NCBI GenBank assembly: GCA_024643255.1
Contig: JAHENF010000099.1
Location: forward strand, 1-46,839
Direction: 5' to 3'
Source of the DNA: Ilumatobacteraceae bacterium
GTDB taxonomy: Bacteria; Actinomycetota; Acidimicrobiia; Acidimicrobiales; Ilumatobacteraceae
DNA: 46,839 nt
Position numbers and translations under genes: made by a program. This document shows, in pieces, positions 37,392 through 44,706 of the stretch. The notes beneath the pieces are model-generated. The model was not told the DNA's origin. It saw only the letters and a program-made list of their open reading frames with translations, and did no database searches. Position 1 is the first letter of the stretch; each line of letters starts with the position of its first letter.

Positions 37392-38800
37392 TGCTCGTCG
37401 ACGATCTGCGAACGAACTTCCTCACCGGAGAACTCACCGATGCGCAACTGAACGAGTTGGCTGCCGCCGGCGAGGAGATCGTGTTCGCTGCCGGCGAGGA
37501 CTTGTTCTGCGACAGCGATCAGGCCGAGTACCTGTGGATCCTTCTGGAGGGCCAGGTCGAACTCATCCGCCAGTCGGCGAACGAGGCCGCTGTGCTCTTC
37601 ACGATGACCACACCCGGTCAGTGGGCCGGTGGCTGGCAGGCATGGGACGACACGTCGACCGAGGTCGGTTCTCGAGCCCTCGACCCCCGGTTGCATCCCT
37701 CCAATCGACTGTCCGGTTCAGCGTTGAGCGCAGGACGCCTGTTCCGGGTTCCGTCAGCGGAGCTCAGCCGTCTGGCGACCGACTGGTTCCCGTTTGCGAA
37801 GCACCTGATCATGGGTCTGTACCAGAACGTTCGGAGCATCGAAGCGGCAGCGCATCAACGCGAGTCACTCGTGGCACTCGGCACACTCGCTGCCGGGCTC
37901 GCCCACGAGATCAACAACCCTGCGGCGGCGGCGATCACGGCGGTGGATTCGCTGCGCTCGACCGTCGACGAGATGGTCGGCGACCTCGCACTCCACACGT
38001 TCGGAGTCGATCGACGCGACACCCTCGACCAACTCCGCCGTGAGCTGGCCCCGCGACCCGCAACGCAAGGAGGAGCACTCGCCGACATGGACCGAGAAGA
38101 TGCGGTGATCACATGGTTGGAACGCCACGAGATCGATGGTGTCTGGCCGCTCGCCGAGAAGCTGGCCGGCGCCGACACCGACTGGCTCGATCGGTTCGAG
38201 ATCGCCGTGGCGGACGAACCGCTCGCACCTGCGCTCCGCTGGGCCTCGACGGCAACCGCTGCCGATGCGTTGCTGTCGGAACTGGCGGACGCCACCCATC
38301 GCATCTCGAACCTCGTCGAGGCCGTGAAGTCGTACTCGGAGATGGATCGTGCCTCGCTCCAACGGATCGACGTCCATTCGGGTCTCGAGAGCACACTCGT
38401 GATGCTCGGACGCAAGCTCGAAGCGGTGGATGTCGAGCGCGCCTTCGATGCCACGGTGCCATCGATCGACGCCTACGCCGCAGAGCTCAACCAGGTGTGG
38501 ACGAACCTCATCGACAATGCCGTCGATGCGATGGATGGGCGCGGGACGCTTCGGTTGGTCACCCGAGTCGATGGTGACGCCATCGTGGTCGACGTCGCCG
38601 ACAATGGCCACGGCATGACATTCGACGTGCAGGCCCGAGCGTTCGAACCGTTCTTCACCACCAAGGACGTGGGCAAGGGCGTCGGGTTGGGCCTCGACGT
38701 GTCACGACGCATCGTGGTCGAGCACCATCGCGGTGACATCACGTTCGACTCGAGTCCGGGCGGCACCATCGTGCACGTGCGGCTGCCGATCTCGCACTGA
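37391..38800 (+). CDS. Histidine kinase with N-terminal cyclic-nucleotide-binding-type domain
   Basis: 469 residues, soluble. Residues ~15-140 resemble a CRP-type cNMP-binding sensor barrel (EYLWILLEGQVELIRQ). Then an H-box LAAGLAHEINNPAAAA with phospho-accepting His near 172, N-box NLIDNAVDAM (~372-381), G1 DNGHGM, F-box FEPFFTTK and G2 GVGLGL (~430-435): a complete kinase core. The H-box is of the class found in NtrB/ZraS-like and 'cyclic nucleotide-binding/ATPase' hybrids. No response regulator lies beside it, so it is an orphan. Upstream AhpD-like and downstream PhoD genes are candidates for co-regulation only. The signal could be cAMP/cGMP or another ligand. Confidence 0.9.
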   Translation: MLVDDLRTNFLTGELTDAQLNELAAAGEEIVFAAGEDLFCDSDQAEYLWILLEGQVELIRQSANEAAVLFTMTTPGQWAGGWQAWDDTSTEVGSRALDPRLHPSNRLSGSALSAGRLFRVPSAELSRLATDWFPFAKHLIMGLYQNVRSIEAAAHQRESLVALGTLAAGLAHEINNPAAAAITAVDSLRSTVDEMVGDLALHTFGVDRRDTLDQLRRELAPRPATQGGALADMDREDAVITWLERHEIDGVWPLAEKLAGADTDWLDRFEIAVADEPLAPALRWASTATAADALLSELADATHRISNLVEAVKSYSEMDRASLQRIDVHSGLESTLVMLGRKLEAVDVERAFDATVPSIDAYAAELNQVWTNLIDNAVDAMDGRGTLRLVTRVDGDAIVVDVADNGHGMTFDVQARAFEPFFTTKDVGKGVGLGLDVSRRIVVEHHRGDITFDSSPGGTIVHVRLPISH

Positions 38801-38823
38801 CGTGCCGGCCGGCGCACAGGTGT

Positions 38824-38837
38824 CCAAGGGCCCTTGG
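38824..38837. promoter_or_regulatory. Perfect 14-bp palindrome upstream of phoD
   Basis: CCAAGGGCCCTTGG, followed by a second dyad GTCGT-GCGG-ACGAC (38846-38859). Both lie in the 100-bp gap between the kinase and phosphatase genes, 64 bp or less before the start. Candidate operator or terminator; no T-run. It does not look like the direct-repeat PHO box of actinobacteria. Confidence 0.4.
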
Positions 38838-38900
38838 CGTCGGCCGTCGTGCGGACGACGATGACAACACAACCGCTCGATGCGAAGGGCGAGGAGCAAC

Positions 38901-40619
38901 GTGGACGACGCGAACGGCACCGAGGGACACCTCCCCCCTGACGGGTCGCCCGGCTGGCGGCTGAGCAGACGCGGATTTCTCGCCGCGACGATCGCGGCGG
39001 CGGTCGCTGCCTGCTCGAGCAACGACGGTGACACGACGTCGGGCGCATCGATTGGACCCACGTCGGACGCGACGACCTTGCCGCCTCCGCCCGAGCCGTC
39101 GGCAGCGGCTACGACGTCAGCTCCCGAGACCACGCTGGCGTCGCCCGTCGTGTCGAATCCGTTCACACTCGGCGTCGCATCAGGAGATCCGCTGCCCGAT
39201 TCGGTGATCCTGTGGACACGACTGTCGCCCGACAGTGCTCTCCCCGACGAGGACATCGACGTGACGTGGGAAGTCGCACGGGACAACTCGTTCGCCGAAC
39301 TCGTCGCGTCGGGAACCGCACCGGCGATCGCCGCCCTCGGCCATTCGGTTCACGTCGATGTCCAGGGGCTCGAACCTGACAGCGAGTACACATACCGGTT
39401 CCGCGTCGGCGGGTTCGAGTCCGAACCGGCCCGGACGCGCACGTTCGCGCCCGCCGGGGTCGTTCCCGAGCGATTCAGGTTTGCCTTCTCGTCGTGCCAG
39501 AACTGGGAGCAGGGGTACTACGCCGCCTACCGGGATCTCGTCGAACAGGACGGGCTGGAAGCGTTCGTCTTCCTCGGCGACTACATCTACGAGTACGAGA
39601 CCGGTGGCTACGCCGATCCACGGGGCCGCTCCACCGGCCAGAAGTTCGAGTGCAAGACGGTCGACCAGTATCGACAGCGCTACGCGTTGTACAAGACCGA
39701 TCCGCTCCTTCAACAAGCGCACGCCTCGGTGCCGTGGGTGATCACGTGGGACGACCACGAGGTCGAGAACGACTATGCGGGGGCCAGCAGCGAGAACGAC
39801 GACGACGTCGACGCCTTCCGCACTCGCCGCGCCGCCGCGTATCAGGTGTGGTACGAGCACATGCCGGTCCGCCTCGACCCGCCCACCGGTCCGGACTACC
39901 AGATCTACCGCTCGCTCGCGCATGGCGACCTCCTGCGATTCCATGTGCTCGACACACGTCAGTACCGTTCCGATCAGCAGCGCAGTGCGCCCTTTCTTCC
40001 GGCGCTCGGCGACGCGGTCCAGGTCCGCGACAATGCCGTCGCACTGTCGCCGGAGCAGACGATGTTGGGTGAGACGCAGCGGGGTTGGCTGATCGACGGC
40101 ATGGCCGCGTCGGATGCGATCTGGGATGTGCTGGCACAGCAGGTCTTCATGTTCGGCGGCAATGCCCTCCAGGGGACCGACCCGCCCGTGATCGTCGTGG
40201 ACACGTGGGACGGCTATGCCGGCGAACGTCAGGTGCTGCTCGAGGCGATCGGTCCGGTGGCCGACAACCTCGTCGTGCTCACGGGCGACTTCCACTCGGC
40301 CGCTGTTGCGGACCTGCGATCGGATCCATTCGACGCATCGCTCCCTGTCGTCGGCACCGAGCTGATGGCGAGCAGCATCTCGTCGTCGTTCTTCGACGAC
40401 GATCAGACGGTCGAGGACCTGGTCGCGGGCGCGCTGCAGACGAACCCGCAGATCAAGTACTTCGACGCCCGGCGCGGGTACACGCTGTGCGACGTGACCC
40501 CGACCAGCTGGCGTTCGACGTTCCGGGCCGTGGCCGATCAGTTCGACGAGGCGTCACCGGTCGAGACCGTCAGCACCTGGGAGATCACCGCCGGCACGCC
40601 CGGCGCCGTCGCGGTGTGA
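38901..40619 (+). CDS. phoD: Alkaline phosphatase D (PhoD family), Tat-exported lipoprotein
   Basis: 572 residues from GTG 38901, 5 bp after GAGGAG (an ATG at 38880 is in frame without such a site). A Tat signal (SRRGFLAAT near residue 22) ends in a lipobox with Cys at ~38, then a Thr/Pro-rich linker. The PhoD N-domain (NPFTLGVASGDPLPDSVILWTRL) and metallophosphatase core follow: FAFSSCQNWEQGYYAAYRD, VFLGDYIYEY, WDDHEVENDY and LTGDFHSAA supply the Asp, Cys/Asn, His metal ligands. It hydrolyses phosphate mono- and diesters outside the cell. Its 3' end overlaps the convergent ATP-grasp gene by 66 bp. Confidence 0.93.
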   Translation: MDDANGTEGHLPPDGSPGWRLSRRGFLAATIAAAVAACSSNDGDTTSGASIGPTSDATTLPPPPEPSAAATTSAPETTLASPVVSNPFTLGVASGDPLPDSVILWTRLSPDSALPDEDIDVTWEVARDNSFAELVASGTAPAIAALGHSVHVDVQGLEPDSEYTYRFRVGGFESEPARTRTFAPAGVVPERFRFAFSSCQNWEQGYYAAYRDLVEQDGLEAFVFLGDYIYEYETGGYADPRGRSTGQKFECKTVDQYRQRYALYKTDPLLQQAHASVPWVITWDDHEVENDYAGASSENDDDVDAFRTRRAAAYQVWYEHMPVRLDPPTGPDYQIYRSLAHGDLLRFHVLDTRQYRSDQQRSAPFLPALGDAVQVRDNAVALSPEQTMLGETQRGWLIDGMAASDAIWDVLAQQVFMFGGNALQGTDPPVIVVDTWDGYAGERQVLLEAIGPVADNLVVLTGDFHSAAVADLRSDPFDASLPVVGTELMASSISSSFFDDDQTVEDLVAGALQTNPQIKYFDARRGYTLCDVTPTSWRSTFRAVADQFDEASPVETVSTWEITAGTPGAVAV

Positions 40620-41849
40620 CCCGCGAGTCTGGGTCCGATCCGGCCGTGGCGGCAGCGGAGCGGGGTCAGGAACGGGACCGGCGGGCGCGTCCGGTGACGG
40701 CAGCGGTTCCGAGAGAAAGATCCGGTCAGCGAGGAGTCGCGCCTCGGCGAGTTCCCATGCCCGGCCGAGCAGCTCGTCGGTCTGCGGGTCCCACAACTCG
40801 GGAGGACCGGGGTGCGGTGAGACTTCACCGAACACCGCTCCACGGGCCGTGTCATAGAAGTCGAGGCGCACGAACGGCAGCGCGAGTCGGCGGCCGAGGA
40901 TCGCGGCCGCCTCGAGTACGTCGTCGCCGCCGGATGGTGGTGGCAGCGTGGGGTCATTGCGGTCCGCGTACTTGACGGGTCCGAGGTCGCGCCAGTCCGA
41001 TGTCCAGATCCGGAACCGCCAGTTGCTGCGCACCGGGTCGCCGAAGGTCCGTCGCTGCATCACGACGGTGGGCTGATCGTAGAAGCAGTAGATCTTGAGG
41101 TCGTCGGGAATGTCGACGATCGATGCGAGCTCAGGCCGGGGCTCGAGGAGTTCCTCGACGGTCAGCTCGGCCGAGATCTTTCCCTCCTCGAGAAACGCGC
41201 CGTAGTCGCTGATGATCTCGTCGACCGTCTTTCGTGCGCCCGTCATCAGGTCCCGATAGCTCTCGGCGTCCTGCCGAACGAGCAGAAAGATCGCTCGGCT
41301 GTTCGATCCCTTGTGCGGCTTGATCACGAACCGATCCGGAAGATCCTCCCAGACGAGCTGGTCGATCGTGATCGATCGATGGTGGATGTGCGGGACCTGG
41401 AGCCCCAGGGATGCCGCCAACTCGTAGCCCGCCAACTTGTCGTTGAATCCCCACACCCGCTGGCGATGACCGAGGAGCGCCACCATGTGTCGACGGCGCT
41501 TCGACTCGTGGAGCTTGTACACGTAGCTCGGTGACGTCCCGTGTTTCTCGAGCCAGACGCTCTCGGGGAGTTCGTCGGCGTCGAGCAGGCGGGCGGCGGT
41601 GCCGCGTGCGACGTCCCCTTCAGGGGCGAGCCAGTCGCGCGAGAGCGCCAACTCGGGTCGCGGGATGTCGACGACCGGGGTCGGCTGCTGCTCCGAAGGG
41701 GCAGGCGCTGCCGGCGCCTCGTCGGGCCGGATTCCCGGCGTCCGTGGCCTCTTGCGCCGGCCGCTGACAAACGCCACACAGGAGCCGATCAGGGCGCGTG
41801 GAGCGCGGACGAACGCAGAACTCTTCAAGGCCGAGAATGTATCGGACAC
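40554..41849 (-). CDS. TupA-like ATP-grasp protein
   Basis: 431 residues from a GTG at 41849. Core segments FVIKPHKGSNSRAIFLL (ATP-grasp glycine-rich loop with Lys), DDLKIYCFYDQPTVVMQRR, and LDFYDTARGAVFGEVSPHPGPPELW (metal-binding Asp/Glu) resemble ATP-grasp ligases of the TupA (teichuronopeptide biosynthesis) type. An N-terminal Pro-rich tail (~residues 30-60) and a charged Pro/Arg C-terminal tail of ~50 residues flank the core; the C-terminal tail is the part overlapping phoD. It should join an acid and an amine (or add an amino acid) using ATP; role in cell-wall or exopolymer modification is inferred from the family. Confidence 0.75.
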   Translation of the reverse strand: MSDTFSALKSSAFVRAPRALIGSCVAFVSGRRKRPRTPGIRPDEAPAAPAPSEQQPTPVVDIPRPELALSRDWLAPEGDVARGTAARLLDADELPESVWLEKHGTSPSYVYKLHESKRRRHMVALLGHRQRVWGFNDKLAGYELAASLGLQVPHIHHRSITIDQLVWEDLPDRFVIKPHKGSNSRAIFLLVRQDAESYRDLMTGARKTVDEIISDYGAFLEEGKISAELTVEELLEPRPELASIVDIPDDLKIYCFYDQPTVVMQRRTFGDPVRSNWRFRIWTSDWRDLGPVKYADRNDPTLPPPSGGDDVLEAAAILGRRLALPFVRLDFYDTARGAVFGEVSPHPGPPELWDPQTDELLGRAWELAEARLLADRIFLSEPLPSPDAPAGPVPDPAPLPPRPDRTQTRGSHRDGAGRAGGDLPGADGLDR

Positions 41850-41950
41850 AGATTGTCGACTCGGCCACGTCCCAGGTCGCTCGACGGCGAAGGAAACGTC
41901 GCCGCGGGATCGCCGAGCTGATCGGACACGACAGCTAACGTCTGGCGCCA

Positions 41951-42829
41951 GTGAGCGACGGCGAGAGCCCCATGCAGGAAGTCGTCAATGCCACTGCGCC
42001 GATCGCCGATGCCGCGGCACGCGAGGCATGGCCGTACAAGAAGGTGATGCTCGCCGTACTCCCTCCGACGCTCGCACTGCTCTCCGTCGTGATCGGCGTG
42101 TGGGACAACGGCAACCGAGACCGCAACGCCCGCGCCGAAGCCGCGAAGGACCGCGGCGCCGCAACACTCGAGGCGGAGAAGGCGCGCGCCGACGCAGCGA
42201 GTGAAGCAGAGGCAACGCGCAAGGCCGAGGTTGAGAAGGATCAAGCGGCAGCCGAGGCAGCCCAGCAACTTCGCGTGGCCCAACTCGTCCAACCGAAGTA
42301 CGAGATACTGCTTGCGGACCTCCACCACACGATGACCGTGGTGCACCGCTGTGAGGACGACCTCAATACGTTCCTCCAGGGGTTCGGAATCGATCCGGTG
42401 CTCGGTACGACGTGGAGCCTTGCCGATCGGGACATGCCGCCGATCGACCCCGCCGGATTCGGTGTGACACCTGTCCGCGTCGACGATTCCGTGATCGAGT
42501 CGTGCGGCGAGATCGAAGCGTCCCTCGAGCCGCTCGAACTGAGCCTCGATCAAGCTCGGCTGGTCAGCATCCCCTCACTCGAGCGGGCGGCGACCAACCT
42601 GGGTGATGCACTCCATACCGGGTCCGAGGGGGCCAATTCGCTCCTCGACAGGATCGATGGAGATGGTTTCATCGAACTCCTCGACGATGGCAGCGGCGCC
42701 TACCTCCCTGATGGCACGCCGTTGATTCGCAGGGTCTTCGAGCTGAACCAATCACTCACGGCGATCACGATCGCATCGGAAGATCTGATCGAGAGCGCAC
42801 GAGGCGTCGTGCTCGTGCTCGGCCCGTAG
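41951..42829 (+). CDS. Membrane protein with one transmembrane helix and coiled coil, unknown
   Basis: 292 residues from a GTG at 41951 (an ATG at 41972 is an alternative). One clear membrane segment VMLAVLPPTLALLSVVIGVW (~residues 32-51) is followed by ~60 residues rich in Ala, Glu, Arg and Lys with heptad-like spacing, then a ~170-residue domain with two Cys (HRCEDDL and ESCGEIE). TAACGT lies 9 nt before the start with no ribosome site. No family recognised. Confidence 0.65.
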   Translation: MSDGESPMQEVVNATAPIADAAAREAWPYKKVMLAVLPPTLALLSVVIGVWDNGNRDRNARAEAAKDRGAATLEAEKARADAASEAEATRKAEVEKDQAAAEAAQQLRVAQLVQPKYEILLADLHHTMTVVHRCEDDLNTFLQGFGIDPVLGTTWSLADRDMPPIDPAGFGVTPVRVDDSVIESCGEIEASLEPLELSLDQARLVSIPSLERAATNLGDALHTGSEGANSLLDRIDGDGFIELLDDGSGAYLPDGTPLIRRVFELNQSLTAITIASEDLIESARGVVLVLGP

Positions 42830-43043
42830 CTCGGTCTCGACACGCGTTCGAGAACCGGGCGGTCGCGGGCCGGTCGCCTTGTGGGGCGTGTTCGGCACGC
42901 CAACCGGACAGTTCGTTCGACGACGCTCCGGCTCGCCCGTGCGGACCTTCCGGGTCGAGTTCACGTCGAACTTGCGCACGCTCAAGCACGGTGCCTGGCC
43001 GCCGATAGTTGTCTCAGTGCAATTCGAACGGAACGAACGATTC

Positions 43044-43913
43044 ATGTCCGCCAGCTCGACGATGCCCCGCACCCCGCTGATGATCAGTGCGGGCGACTTG
43101 GTCGTGGGGCCGATCCACGCGTCGTTCCGCGATGGTGACCAGGAATCACTCCTCCACAACTACCTCGTACTGATCCGCCAACTCCGTGGAGAACAACGCC
43201 AACAGCGACTGACCCTACGAGGAGAGGACATCTCCGCACTCGCCGACCATCTCGGCACGAGTGAACAGACGGTGCTCGGCGATCTGCTCGACCTGATGGG
43301 CGCCACGCGCGCGCAGCGAATGGCGCTGTTCGCGCTGTTCGCGGCGGGCGCATTGACGATGGTGGCCACGGGATCGATCGCGCTGAACATGTTGCCGACC
43401 GGAGCCGCCGCGGATCGGGCGCTCGCCACCGCGGCGGCGGTGGCCACCGAAGCCCTGGCACCCTCGACGGTGACGGACGCGACAGCAACGGATGCGACGG
43501 TGACGGACGCGCTGGTCGCCGTCTCACCAGCGTCGGTGACGTCGGACGACCCAGTGATCGAATCGCCGTCGGTCGCCGCCGAAGCGACTGACTTCGCGGA
43601 GTCCATCGCGTCCACCGTGGCAGCGCCGCCACAGCTCATGTCCCAGGTCGAGCTGGGATCATCCGACGCGCTGCCGATCGAAGTCGCGGCACCGCCGGTC
43701 GAGGGTGTGGGCGTGGCCGACGACGGCTCGATCGTTGCCGTCGCTCAACCTCCGGCCCCTCAGGTCGAACGCGGACATCTCGGTGAGGGCGTCGCCGACG
43801 ACGGCTCGATCGTTGCGGTCGCCCAGCCTCCGGCTCCCCCGATCGAAGGCGTGGGCATCACGGACGACGGGTCGACGGTCGCCGTCGCGCCGCCCCCGGT
43901 CGCTCCCGACTGA
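43044..43913 (+). CDS. HTH-like domain / transmembrane helix / repeat-tail protein, unknown
   Basis: 289 residues from ATG 43044 (open upstream, but lacking coding character there). The N-terminal part DISALADHLGTSEQTVLGDLLDLMGATRAQRMALFALF looks like a helix-turn-helix followed directly by a membrane segment (MALFALFAAGALTMVATGSIALNM, ~residues 95-118). The remaining ~170 residues are Ala/Val/Thr/Asp-rich and end with three repeats containing DDGS-(I/T)-VAVA-(Q/P)-PP. The layout recalls membrane-anchored transcriptional regulators with extracytoplasmic tails, yet no named family fits. Confidence 0.6.
   Translation: MSASSTMPRTPLMISAGDLVVGPIHASFRDGDQESLLHNYLVLIRQLRGEQRQQRLTLRGEDISALADHLGTSEQTVLGDLLDLMGATRAQRMALFALFAAGALTMVATGSIALNMLPTGAAADRALATAAAVATEALAPSTVTDATATDATVTDALVAVSPASVTSDDPVIESPSVAAEATDFAESIASTVAAPPQLMSQVELGSSDALPIEVAAPPVEGVGVADDGSIVAVAQPPAPQVERGHLGEGVADDGSIVAVAQPPAPPIEGVGITDDGSTVAVAPPPVAPD
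43704..43899 (+). repeat. Three in-frame imperfect repeats
   Basis: Three units of about 54-80 bp (from ~43704, ~43786 and ~43846) each encode GVADDGSIVAVAQPPAP or a variant. The nucleotide matches between units 1 and 2 are long (GCCGACGACGGCTCGATCGT), so the duplication is fairly recent. They form the C-terminal tail of the HTH/transmembrane protein. Confidence 0.75.
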
Positions 43914-43954
43914 CACGGGCTCCGGGAGCGCTCGACGGGTCTCACCCTGGCCAG

Positions 43955-43960
43955 TACCGT
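43955..43960 (+). promoter_or_regulatory. -10 hexamer of probable leaderless promoter (NTF2-like 4)
   Basis: TACCGT followed by 6 nt and the GTG at 43967; no Shine-Dalgarno. Confidence 0.45.
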
Positions 43961-43966
43961 ACGGCG

Positions 43967-44380
43967 GTGCACCTGACCACCGACGATCGGCTCGACATCG
44001 CCGAACTCCCATCCCGCTACGCCGACGCGCTCGACCGCCTCCAGCCCCATCGCTTGCGCGAGGTGTTCACCACAGATGCCGTGTGGGAAATGATCGGCGG
44101 CATCCGCCTCGTCGGTCTCGACGAGATCATGGAATTCATGGGTCGCCCCGACGTGCACCCCGGCGCCCACCTGATGACCAACATCTACATCGATTCGGTC
44201 TCCGACGACCCGCGAGACGGTGGGGCGCTCGTCCATCTGTGCTCACGCGGGATCTATCCGGTCGGCGCATCGGATCCACGCAACCCGACCAGCGTGTTCT
44301 ACGGACGCTACGACGACGATGTCGTACAGACCGATGCGGGCTGGCGTATCCGGCATCGGCGATACCAGCACGGCTCGTAG
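43967..44380 (+). CDS. NTF2-like (SnoaL-like) protein 4
   Basis: 137 residues from GTG 43967. LDIAELPSRYADALDRLQPHRLREVFTTDAVWEM, GLDEIMEFMG, and GRYDDDVVQTDAGWRIRHRRYQH are SnoaL-like landmarks. It lies away from the oxygenase genes, after the HTH/transmembrane protein and before SulP, and seems to be expressed on its own from a leaderless promoter. Function not assignable; the fold serves hydratases, isomerases and ligand-binding proteins. Confidence 0.82.
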   Translation: MHLTTDDRLDIAELPSRYADALDRLQPHRLREVFTTDAVWEMIGGIRLVGLDEIMEFMGRPDVHPGAHLMTNIYIDSVSDDPRDGGALVHLCSRGIYPVGASDPRNPTSVFYGRYDDDVVQTDAGWRIRHRRYQHGS

Positions 44381-44706
44381 CCCCGAGACGACAGTCGCGA
44401 GCATCATGGAACCGGTGACCGTCACGGCCTGAACAGCCACGATGTCGAAGTCCTGCGCCGTCCTCGCAGTGATCGGCGGCGAGCACCGGACTGGCCTCAG
44501 TGGCTGTCACGACTGGCGCGCCAGAGGCAGACGTCATGCGGTCGAGGGCGGTGAGATCGCGACAGCTCTTGTCCAGAGACGCCGATCATGGTCGGGTGTG
44601 AAGCATGCCGGCCTGCGAAGTCACCGGCAATACTTCGTCGTCGAGGATGTGTGGTCGCTCATCACTCACGATGATCGAGTGCACGAGAGAAAGGTCGCAG
44701 TGCCCC
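44381..44706 (+). other. 326-bp stretch without a convincing gene
   Basis: Between NTF2-like 4 and SulP. Open frames are present but have no family features and poor ribosome sites. The only structure I note is a short dyad GTGAC-C-GTCAC (44415-44425). The stretch must hold the SulP promoter, but no good two-box match stands out. Confidence 0.5.

Noticed and set aside
40554-41849. The TupA-like ATP-grasp protein as the missing ATP-binding partner of P1-P3
   Set aside because: Its motifs are of the amide-ligase ATP-grasp type, not the PPDK/PEP-synthase N-terminal domain needed to phosphorylate the swivel His.
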